Shown here: positions 1 to 5,139 of the stretch, one piece after another | How positions within the stretch are numbered: position 1 is the first letter of the stretch | Layout of the letters: each line of letters starts with the position of its first letter | Source: an uncultured Aliterella sp. | GTDB taxonomy: Bacteria > Cyanobacteriota > Cyanobacteriia > Cyanobacteriales > Chroococcidiopsidaceae | Reading direction: 5' to 3' | Assembly: GCA_905479905.1 (NCBI GenBank) | Contig: CAJQOK010000532.1 | Span: forward strand, 1 to 5,139 | DNA length: 5,139 nucleotides | The notes under the pieces: model-generated | Seen by the model: the letters and a program-made list of their open reading frames with translations, nothing else | Told to the model about the DNA's origin: nothing | Databases searched by the model: none | Program-made: the position numbers and the translations under genes

Positions 1-33
1 AATTGGTAAAGATTCAAATTGCCAATTCTTTTC

Positions 34-2442
34 TTATTTAAAGTTACTTAGCATTCCGTAAACTGCCCAAATTGCCATTGGGCGCAGGTAGTGGCAAGCC
101 CGGAATGTACCGACGGCTGTAATTGCTTCAGGGGTACGAAATTGCAGCCCATTGTTGTAAATTTGCTCTACTACGGTTTGGGTGAGCTTAAAAGCTTCCT
201 CTTTCATATCCATTTGAATCAGAAAAGCCGCTAGTCCGAAGTTAATTCCCGTCCACACTTCTAAGGGATGAGTAGCATCGGGGTTTTCTGGGGAACCATC
301 AATTTTTAAGCCATTAGCAGCGCCAAAAGCTCCATTATGGAATTTGAGAAAGCAAGCATTGTAGACAGTTTTTAAGCTAGAAAGAGTGCGATCGCGCTCT
401 ACAATATCAGGCACGCCCAACAACCGAGCATAAAATTGTCCGCACAACTGATCTGCCATAACTACATCAGAGCCGCTTTCACTATCAAGGCGGTAATACT
501 GCCCATTCCAGAGTTTTTCTTGGTAAACTGGGCGCGATTGTTCTAACCAAGTTTGATAAATAGCAATAGTTTCATTAATGGGCGGTTGATTTAAAGGAGA
601 CGTGAGAATTTCTCCTAAAGGATGCTCCGGGGGATAACTGGTTAAAGTTTTACCGATAGCGATCGCACTTTCAAGTCCTGCTAACCACAAGCCGCCACAG
701 TAGGCGCTAACTCCTTGCAAACGCCAATCGTCAAAGGTCTGATCGGGCGCTCCTGAGTTCTCTGGGATGCCGTCGCCATCAAGGTCGAAGGTTTTGAGGT
801 AATTTAAAGTTTGGACAATTGCTTGCCAACAATCCCACAGCAATTCCCAATCTGTTGAACCTGTGAGGACAAAATCTCGGTAGACTTGCAAAACAAAATC
901 GCTAGGCAAATCTTTCCATAAATTGCAATCTTGGTAGCTAGTGTAGTTAGTTTTCTCCCAGGGATGTTCGTTTGGCGCACCTAAATCGTGGGGAGTCGCA
1001 TTCGCAACTTTGCGGAGTCCTGTAGCTTGGTTGTAGCCGATTTCTCTAAGAGTGCGATCGCTTGTTGAAATTGCTCTAGCGTAAGCTCGTAAAATAGATT
1101 TATCTAACTTTGACCACAGCATCAATAAGCCAAAAGAGCCATAAAGCCTGACATCTAAGCTTTCGTACCAACGGTAATCTAAGCATTCTAAGACAGCAAA
1201 CTGTCCGATTGGATCGCGTTCATCCGCCGCACTCCACAACGTACCACCGCTAGTTAAATCGTATAGTTCGTTAAATAGAGCCATTTTAAACCAATCAGGC
1301 AAATCAACGCGATCGATAATTGGTTGCTGCCAAGCTTGGACTTGCTTTTGCCAGTTTTGGTACTGTTGTAAAGCATTTGATGCGATCGCCCAAGCATTAT
1401 GACCGTTACGTCCAAAAAAGTCTGTATAGCGACGATAATAATTTACTCCTGGCGCAAATTCAGTTATCGGGAAATCCCAAGCTAAAACAAAAGGTATCTC
1501 TAGACTTTCCCCTGGCTCTAGAGTAAATTTAATGGCGATCGCACTTGCTAATTGTTCGCCATCAGCAATTGGGGTTTCATCTATATAGTTAGGTAAAGTC
1601 CCATCAGTCGCAAAGCTTTGCCACACATCCGCGCCTGTACCTGTAGGATTCCAGCGAGTATGATGGGAGGTTTGGTATTTAGGATTGGTCGAAGTTGCGA
1701 TCGCCCATTGTCCAATCCCTTCTTCTACAACATCAGTGCCAACTTTATCTAAAATACAACCTAAACTATTAGCGTCTTTTACTAAAACGTTGTAATTTCC
1801 TGCACTTTGTCCTAAACGTGGTTCATAATCATAAACTGGACTACCATCATCTCTAACTCGTACTTGTGGAGATTTAATCGAATTTGTAAACCAGCCCACC
1901 ATATTTTGCCATGTCAGCATAATACTGAGCGTTAGTGGTTTATCGGTAGGATTAGCAGCTTTCCAGACAAATACTGCTACAGGATAGCTAGTTTCTTGAT
2001 AATTATCGGGCAATATAGGTGAAAATTGTTCGCACCTTAGCTGAGACTGAAATACATTTTCGTAGACAAACCAGCTACGAGGATAAAGAGCGTGGTATGT
2101 ACCGCCGCCAGTTGGATACCATTGCCAAGCTTGTAAAGTGCCGTCTTCTGGAGCTTCAGTACATAAAGCATAAGCTAAATTGCTTTGCTGTTCAAAAACG
2201 CTAAATTGACAAGCGGGAATGCTTTCAAAAGTATGTTCTCCCCCGTCAATATGCCACAGATTAAAATCGCCTTTAGAAGAACGCCCAATACACCCCGCGC
2301 CAAAGCCGCCAAGAGGCATACCATGCCAAGCACCATCGTCAAGATTACTAGGATTGCGAACAGTGTAGGGTTTGTCCCATCCTAAGCCAATGGGACGATT
2401 CCAAGTACAAGAAGGAATTTGGGGTAAGAGGTGATTTTTCAT
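34..2442 (-). CDS. GH116 family beta-glucosidase / non-lysosomal glucosylceramidase-like protein
   Basis: This 802-residue protein has the GH116 architecture of bacterial and archaeal beta-glucosidases and animal GBA2: an N-terminal beta-sandwich domain (about 40-330, opening with GMPLGGFGAGCIGRS at 41-55) and a C-terminal (alpha/alpha)6 catalytic domain (about 375-795). The catalytic residues can be placed by motif. E392 in FNELYDLTSGG fits the nucleophile. D571 in PDQTFDDW fits the acid/base. H485 (PHDLG), E772 (RTPEA) and R781 match the known sugar-binding His, Glu and Arg, and the H485-D571 spacing of 86 equals what I recall for Thermoanaerobacterium GH116. A DxDxDG loop (553-558) may bind calcium. 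There is no signal peptide or membrane segment, so it is probably cytosolic. The start is fixed by an in-frame TAA four codons upstream (2452-2454). No proper Shine-Dalgarno is visible; GGTGGG directly abuts the ATG. It is last in the same-strand array, 48 bp after the aldo/keto reductase. The family cleaves beta-glucosides by a retaining mechanism; the natural substrate here (glucolipid or small glucoside) is unknown. Confidence 0.95.
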   Translation of the reverse strand: MKNHLLPQIPSCTWNRPIGLGWDKPYTVRNPSNLDDGAWHGMPLGGFGAGCIGRSSKGDFNLWHIDGGEHTFESIPACQFSVFEQQSNLAYALCTEAPEDGTLQAWQWYPTGGGTYHALYPRSWFVYENVFQSQLRCEQFSPILPDNYQETSYPVAVFVWKAANPTDKPLTLSIMLTWQNMVGWFTNSIKSPQVRVRDDGSPVYDYEPRLGQSAGNYNVLVKDANSLGCILDKVGTDVVEEGIGQWAIATSTNPKYQTSHHTRWNPTGTGADVWQSFATDGTLPNYIDETPIADGEQLASAIAIKFTLEPGESLEIPFVLAWDFPITEFAPGVNYYRRYTDFFGRNGHNAWAIASNALQQYQNWQKQVQAWQQPIIDRVDLPDWFKMALFNELYDLTSGGTLWSAADERDPIGQFAVLECLDYRWYESLDVRLYGSFGLLMLWSKLDKSILRAYARAISTSDRTLREIGYNQATGLRKVANATPHDLGAPNEHPWEKTNYTSYQDCNLWKDLPSDFVLQVYRDFVLTGSTDWELLWDCWQAIVQTLNYLKTFDLDGDGIPENSGAPDQTFDDWRLQGVSAYCGGLWLAGLESAIAIGKTLTSYPPEHPLGEILTSPLNQPPINETIAIYQTWLEQSRPVYQEKLWNGQYYRLDSESGSDVVMADQLCGQFYARLLGVPDIVERDRTLSSLKTVYNACFLKFHNGAFGAANGLKIDGSPENPDATHPLEVWTGINFGLAAFLIQMDMKEEAFKLTQTVVEQIYNNGLQFRTPEAITAVGTFRACHYLRPMAIWAVYGMLSNFK

Positions 2443-2490
2443 CCCACCATCTTACGATTTTGGTAGCAATTTTGAAAACGATTTCTGTGC
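2443..2490 (-). other. Intergenic gap before the GH116 gene
   Basis: This 48-bp stretch is the longest gene-to-gene gap in the window. It contains AAATCGT twice and a short TTTTCAAAA palindrome, but no stem followed by a T-run that would stop transcription. A weak TAAGAT (-10-like) with TTTTCA 18 bp upstream can be picked out, but it lies so close to the ATG that only a leaderless message would result. Read-through from the aldo/keto reductase gene is the simplest view. Confidence 0.4.
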
Positions 2491-3528
2491 TTAGAGGCGG
2501 TGATTTTTAATTGCGTCGAATGTGCCGCCAAATAAGCGATCGCGTATCATATCGCTACTCAAGAAATCGTGAGGGAAACCTAACTCGATTTGGCTAACTT
2601 CATTCAAGCGTTGTAATTGTTCTGGCGCAAGCGTAATATCAAGGCAAGCAAGATTATCTTGAAATTGTGACAACTTCCGCGCTCCAATAATGGGGATAGT
2701 TACGCCGCTTTGCGCTAACAGCCAAGCTAGAGCAACTTGAGAAGGCGAATGACCAATTTCTGAGGCAACAAGACTTACAACTTCAGCAATAGCTAAATTC
2801 TTATCTGAAATCTTATCTAAACGGCTTTGTTCTTCACCATTACCTTGAGGCTTGTTGTATTTCCCTGTTAGCACGCCGCCACCCAAAGGACTCCAAGGCG
2901 TAACCGCTAAGTCAAAAGCTTTAGCCATCGGTAATAAATCTCGTTCCGGCGTTCTTTGCACCAAACTATACTCAACTTGCAAGGCGACAAAAGGAGTCCA
3001 TCCGTAACACTGCGCTAAGGTATTTGCTTGCGCCACAATCCAAGCGGGAGCATCAGAAATGCCGATATATAGCACCTTACCCGATCGCACCAGATCATCA
3101 AAAGCTTTCATCACTTCTTCAATGGGTGTCATGAAGTCCCAAGCATGAAGCCAAAATAAGTCAATATAGTCAGTATTGAGGCGTTTTAAGCTTCCTTCTA
3201 GCGATTGCATCATATTTTTGCGATGATTGCCACTACCATTGGGATTACCTGCTTTATCGTTCATTGCCAATGGAAACGAATATTTAGTAGCAAGTACGAA
3301 ACGTTCCCGATCTGAAGCAATAAAATCGCCGACAATCTTTTCGCTAGAGCCATCAGTGTAGCCGTTGGCTGTATCAATAAAGTTGCCACCTGCTGCAACA
3401 AAAGCATCAAATATTTGACGGCTTTCATCTTTAGAAGCGCCCCAGCCCCAATCTTCACCAAAAGTCATTGTACCTAAACAGAGTTCAGAGACTCTTAGAC
3501 CGCTTTTACCTAAAAGTTTGTAGTGCAT
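2491..3528 (-). CDS. Aldo/keto reductase
   Basis: This is a complete 345-residue AKR-superfamily (beta/alpha)8 barrel oxidoreductase that should use NADP(H) to interconvert carbonyls and alcohols in the cytosol. The catalytic tetrad is intact: D52 and Y57 in NFIDTANGYTDG, K82 in LATKYSF, and H128 in DLFWLHAWD. The N-terminal LGKSGLRVSELCLGTMTFG and the central GKVLYIGISDA (151-160) are typical of bacterial and fungal AKRs of the aryl-alcohol-dehydrogenase-like branch. The C-terminal IPIIGARKLSQFQDNL stretch (278-293), with R284 and K285, is the expected site for the 2'-phosphate of NADP. Length is normal for the family. The start is well supported: AGGAGAG lies 9 nt upstream and an in-frame TAA (3535-3537) lies just before the ATG. 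It sits 24 bp after the PhzA/B-like gene and 48 bp before the GH116 gene, suggesting cotranscription. Substrate specificity cannot be inferred; the superfamily is broad. Confidence 0.96.
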   Translation of the reverse strand: MHYKLLGKSGLRVSELCLGTMTFGEDWGWGASKDESRQIFDAFVAAGGNFIDTANGYTDGSSEKIVGDFIASDRERFVLATKYSFPLAMNDKAGNPNGSGNHRKNMMQSLEGSLKRLNTDYIDLFWLHAWDFMTPIEEVMKAFDDLVRSGKVLYIGISDAPAWIVAQANTLAQCYGWTPFVALQVEYSLVQRTPERDLLPMAKAFDLAVTPWSPLGGGVLTGKYNKPQGNGEEQSRLDKISDKNLAIAEVVSLVASEIGHSPSQVALAWLLAQSGVTIPIIGARKLSQFQDNLACLDITLAPEQLQRLNEVSQIELGFPHDFLSSDMIRDRLFGGTFDAIKNHRL

Positions 3529-3537
3529 AGTTGATTA

Positions 3538-3544
3538 CTCTCCT
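3538..3544 (-). promoter_or_regulatory. Ribosome binding site of the aldo/keto reductase gene
   Basis: On the minus strand this reads AGGAGAG, ending 9 nt before the ATG at 3528. It is a strong Shine-Dalgarno match at normal spacing and supports the chosen start. It lies in the 24-bp gap after the upstream SnoaL-like gene, so the reductase can be initiated independently on a shared message. Confidence 0.8.
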
Positions 3545-3552
3545 GTTGTTTG

Positions 3553-4005
3553 TTATTTGGACAGATTGAAAGTAGATCCTAGTGAAGTGCGATCGCCAAA
3601 AGCCTCGCTGAGAATAATCGGGTTGAAATACTCTCTAAACAGCACTATTTGAGCATCGCGTAGATGAAATAAAGCACAGTAACGATTGTTGTATGCCTTA
3701 CTTGTCGCAGCGATATCGATTTCTCCTCGGTACTCAGCCAGCAGCCAATTGGGATCGAGCATTGGGTAAATTGTGAGATCGGGAAAGCTCATGCGGCTGT
3801 AAGCAATGGGTAAACCTTGATAGTGACGATAGATTGCAGCTTTGCCCTCAATCCGACTAGGAAAGTTGCTAGGAGAGTAAGGCATTTCTTGAACGCCGTC
3901 CTCTGCCCATAGTTTTATCCAAGCATCAATATCTTTTTCTTCAAGCAGGCGCAGAAAATCTTTAATTACCTGCTGATGGCGCGATCGCTCGTTTTGGTCT
4001 GTCAT
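3553..4005 (-). CDS. SnoaL/NTF2-fold protein, PhzA/PhzB-like
   Basis: This 150-residue cytosolic protein has the pattern of the SnoaL/NTF2-like alpha+beta barrel. A helical N-terminus (about 6-28) leads into LWAEDGV (32-38), followed by the RIEGKAAI segment (51-58) and beta strands to the end. The ending, LFREYFNPI with a following SEAFG, resembles the C-terminal part of PhzA/PhzB-type proteins (R-E-x-x-N-P), so this subgroup is my best guess. That resemblance is remembered, not computed. Family members act as small-molecule isomerases, cyclases or condensing enzymes, or only bind ligands. No signal peptide is present. I start at the ATG at 4005 because AAGGAG lies 5 nt upstream; an in-frame start at 4098 would overlap the previous gene by 92 bp and adds a non-conserved-looking tail. 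It follows the exported SnoaL-like gene by a single base and precedes the aldo/keto reductase by 24 bp. There is no phenazine pathway in the window, so a role in phenazine synthesis should not be assumed. Confidence 0.87.
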   Translation of the reverse strand: MTDQNERSRHQQVIKDFLRLLEEKDIDAWIKLWAEDGVQEMPYSPSNFPSRIEGKAAIYRHYQGLPIAYSRMSFPDLTIYPMLDPNWLLAEYRGEIDIAATSKAYNNRYCALFHLRDAQIVLFREYFNPIILSEAFGDRTSLGSTFNLSK

Positions 4006-4006
4006 T

Positions 4007-4558
4007 TTATCTCCTTGATGTTGCCAAGCGATCAGGAATCGGTTTGAGTTGGTAGACTGACCAAAAGAAAGCATCAGCAGCGTGCTCGTCGCCTGCAAAG
4101 TTTGTTACTTCAGCAATTTTCCCGTCTTGAATCCGAAAGACAAGACACCACAAAATGTCTAGCTTGGCATCACCAGCCGCACCATAGCCGCGATGACAAT
4201 CTACTACATATTCGTCATTGCCTCCCAAAAACAAAACTTCTGCCTTGAAATTAGCTTTAGCTAGTTGATCGTCGAAGAAGGCAAGCACTTCATCTGCACC
4301 ACGCTTTGCACCAGATAAGGGATGATGACCGGGTATGCGCCAAATAATATTAGGAGCAAAAATTTCTCGTACAGTAGCTACATCGCCTTTACCATAGGCT
4401 TCGTAATAGCGCTTAATAATTGCTACATTTGGATGTTCTGGATTGCTTGTTTGTGCTGTAGCTTTTTGTCCTAATAAGTTCTGACTACCTAAAAGAAACG
4501 AAAAACCTGCAACTGCTCCCAAATTTAAAAAGTCTTTGCGCGATTGTTGGTTTGGCAT
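4007..4558 (-). CDS. Exported SnoaL-like (NTF2-fold) protein with Tat-like signal
   Basis: This 183-residue protein has an N-terminal export signal followed by a SnoaL-like domain (about 43-170). The domain starts with NVAIIKRYYEAYGKGDVATV and contains WRIPGHHPLSGAKRGADEVLAFF-type sequence (73-95), a common signature of SnoaL/ketosteroid-isomerase-like proteins, and ends with strands around CLVFRIQDGKIAEV (138-151). The fold binds small hydrophobic or polar ligands and may catalyse isomerisation or hydration; the reaction is unknown. After cleavage the mature protein would act in the periplasm or thylakoid lumen. The start at 4558 is chosen because the longer in-frame ATG at 4633 lies within the SDR coding region and would bury the signal sequence. 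No Shine-Dalgarno is visible; the region before the ATG is A-rich. It starts 23 bp after the SDR stop and its TAA is one base from the next ATG. Its last two residues, R182-R183, are encoded by the AGG-AGA of the next gene's ribosome binding site. Confidence 0.88.
   Translation of the reverse strand: MPNQQSRKDFLNLGAVAGFSFLLGSQNLLGQKATAQTSNPEHPNVAIIKRYYEAYGKGDVATVREIFAPNIIWRIPGHHPLSGAKRGADEVLAFFDDQLAKANFKAEVLFLGGNDEYVVDCHRGYGAAGDAKLDILWCLVFRIQDGKIAEVTNFAGDEHAADAFFWSVYQLKPIPDRLATSRR
4011..4016 (-). promoter_or_regulatory. Ribosome binding site embedded in the end of the upstream gene
   Basis: On the minus strand AAGGAG lies 5 nt before the ATG at 4005. It is inside the coding sequence of the preceding SnoaL-like gene, whose last codons are TCA AGG AGA TAA. 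The site therefore decides the start of the downstream gene (4005 rather than 4098) and indicates translational coupling: a ribosome finishing at TAA sits on the next start. Confidence 0.85.
4454..4558 (-). other. Tat-like signal peptide region of the exported SnoaL-like protein
   Basis: Residues 1-35 carry the three parts of a twin-arginine signal. The n-region has S6-R7-K8-D9-F10-L11, matching S-R-R-x-F-L except that the second Arg is Lys. A moderately hydrophobic h-region follows (LNLGAVAGFSFLLG, 11-24). The likely cleavage is after A33-T34-A35, before Q36. No lipobox Cys is present. The RK pair is weaker than RR for Tat use in known systems, so Sec export is an alternative. Confidence 0.7.
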
Positions 4559-4581
4559 TTTTTGTTGATGATTTAAGAAAT

Positions 4582-5139
4582 TTACTTTGTCAAATAACCG
4601 CCCGTCGCATCTACATCCATACCAACGATACAACTAGCATCATCAGAACTTAACCACATAACAGTTCTAGCGATCTCCTCAGCATTAACAATCCTTTTGA
4701 GTGGATACTCTTTAGAGACAGTCTCAAAATTGGTATTCCAAGCAGCTAAAGCTCTCCTCAGCATTGGTGTATCAACTGCACCCGGTGAAACAGAATTAAC
4801 TCGAATATTTTTGTCTGCATATTCCAAGGCTGCAACTTTTGTCAAGGACAGAATTGCGTGTTTGCTGGCACTGTAAGGGCTAATTGTGCCAAACCCTACA
4901 TGACCTGACACAGAGGCGTTATTTACTATAACTCCGCCTTTTTGCTTCAGCATTATAGGTAGTTGGTACTTCATCGACAGAAAAACACCTGTAGCATCAG
5001 TTGCCATTACATTAGTCCAATCATCCAAAGACTGATCGGCGATCGCTTTGGGAGAACTTTCAATTCCTGCATTGTTAAAAGCAATATCAATTCGACCGTA
5101 CTTAGTCACGCAAGCATCAACGAAGGCTTTAACATCAGC
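4582..5139 (-). CDS. Short-chain dehydrogenase/reductase, N-terminus cut by window edge
   Basis: The last 185 residues of a classical SDR are present; the Rossmann TGxxxGxG cofactor motif lies beyond the right edge. Numbering from the edge, the visible marks are NNAG (22-25), catalytic Ser S76 (NNASVSG), Y89 and K93 (YSASK), and the SPGAVDTPM loop (118-126). The S76-Y89 spacing of 13 and Y-K spacing of 4 are canonical. The tetrad Asn position, 28 residues before the Ser, is Asp (D48 in TDATGVF). The C-terminus reads VDATGGYLTK where most classical SDRs have VDGGY, so it carries two extra residues. Classical SDRs oxidise alcohols or reduce ketones with NAD(P)(H) in the cytosol; the substrate is unknown. 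The GTG at 5107-5109 is not a real start, because conserved-type SDR sequence (ADVKAFVDACVTKYGRID) continues in frame to the edge. It is the most upstream gene visible in the array, so the promoter probably lies outside the window. Confidence 0.95.
   Translation of the reverse strand, partial: ADVKAFVDACVTKYGRIDIAFNNAGIESSPKAIADQSLDDWTNVMATDATGVFLSMKYQLPIMLKQKGGVIVNNASVSGHVGFGTISPYSASKHAILSLTKVAALEYADKNIRVNSVSPGAVDTPMLRRALAAWNTNFETVSKEYPLKRIVNAEEIARTVMWLSSDDASCIVGMDVDATGGYLTK

Larger units (their letters stand above)
388..5046. repeat. Dispersed HIP1 palindromes (GCGATCGC), ten copies
   Basis: Perfect GCGATCGC octamers begin at 388, 659, 1054, 1382, 1535, 1697, 2536, 3589, 3981 and 5039. All lie inside coding sequence: six in the GH116 gene, one in the aldo/keto reductase gene, two in the PhzA/B-like gene and one in the SDR gene. 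Near misses occur at 1309 (GCGATCGA) and in the reductase gene around 3091 (CCGATCGC). Such density is the hallmark of many cyanobacterial genomes and is the main evidence for the host lineage. The exported SnoaL-like gene has none, which at this density is not significant. Confidence 0.95.

Noticed and set aside
1..27. Inverted repeat AATTGG...CCAATT after the GH116 stop codon as a terminator.
   Set aside because: The stem is six AT-rich base pairs with a 15-nt loop, and any T-run after it on the minus strand would be outside the window.
1320..2385. Plus-strand open frames at 1320-1526, 2019-2204 and 2185-2385.
   Set aside because: All lie antisense within the GH116 gene, have no ribosome binding site of note and give no recognisable protein.
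2448..2490. Weak promoter-like pair (TTTTCA, 18 bp, TAAGAT) before the GH116 gene.
   Set aside because: Each box matches only four of six consensus bases, the region is AT-rich, and it would give a leaderless message. Not enough to call a promoter.
3261..3461. Minus-strand open frame inside the aldo/keto reductase gene.
   Set aside because: It is an alternate-frame shadow with low-complexity Leu-rich sequence over a fully supported gene.
3553..4005. Assigning a phenazine biosynthesis role from the PhzA/B resemblance.
   Set aside because: No other phenazine gene is in the window, and the PhzA/B-like group is much wider than phenazine pathways.
4006..4098. Longer version of the PhzA/B-like protein starting at 4098 (31 extra residues).
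   Set aside because: It would overlap the upstream gene by 92 bp. The ATG at 4005 has a strong AAGGAG at 5 nt, and SnoaL-type sequence starts only after it.
4559..4633. Longer version of the exported SnoaL-like protein starting at 4633 (25 extra residues).
   Set aside because: It runs through the end of the SDR gene in another frame, gives a Cys/Arg/Tyr-rich odd N-terminus and would bury the export signal.
5107..5109. GTG as a start codon for the SDR.
   Set aside because: It is an internal Val codon; recognisable SDR sequence continues upstream in frame to the window edge, so the gene is cut by the edge and not short.

Overview
The window looks like a cyanobacterial chromosome fragment. The octamer GCGATCGC (the cyanobacterial HIP1 palindrome) occurs perfectly ten times in 5.1 kb, where well under one copy would be expected by chance. 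Base composition is moderately AT-rich by eye, and the protein types fit a cyanobacterium. Genus cannot be decided from the sequence alone.

All coding capacity that I trust is on the minus strand, so transcription runs from right to left. The order is: a short-chain dehydrogenase/reductase (SDR) whose N-terminus lies beyond the right edge (4582 to the edge); a SnoaL/NTF2-fold protein with a twin-arginine-like export signal (4007-4558); a second, cytosolic SnoaL/NTF2-fold protein resembling the PhzA/PhzB group (3553-4005); an aldo/keto reductase (2491-3528); and a GH116 family glucosidase related to non-lysosomal glucosylceramidase (34-2442). The gaps are 23, 1, 24 and 48 bp. No terminator or convincing internal promoter is visible, so a single operon is plausible but not proven. 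The two SnoaL-like genes are almost certainly translationally coupled (TAA-A-ATG, with the Shine-Dalgarno inside the last two codons of the upstream gene).

Functionally the array pairs two NAD(P)H-type oxidoreductases of different folds (SDR and AKR) with two small alpha+beta-barrel proteins of a fold that often acts as isomerase, cyclase or hydratase, and ends in a beta-glucosidase. A pathway that removes glucose from a small glycoside or glycolipid and reduces or oxidises the aglycone would fit, but this is inference from gene content and no substrate can be read from the sequence. The most checkable oddities are an Asp where the SDR tetrad normally has Asn, and an Arg-Lys pair instead of Arg-Arg in the Tat-like signal. 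No RNA gene, CRISPR array, insertion sequence or phage feature was seen. I see no clear evidence of a wholly new defence or mobile system here.
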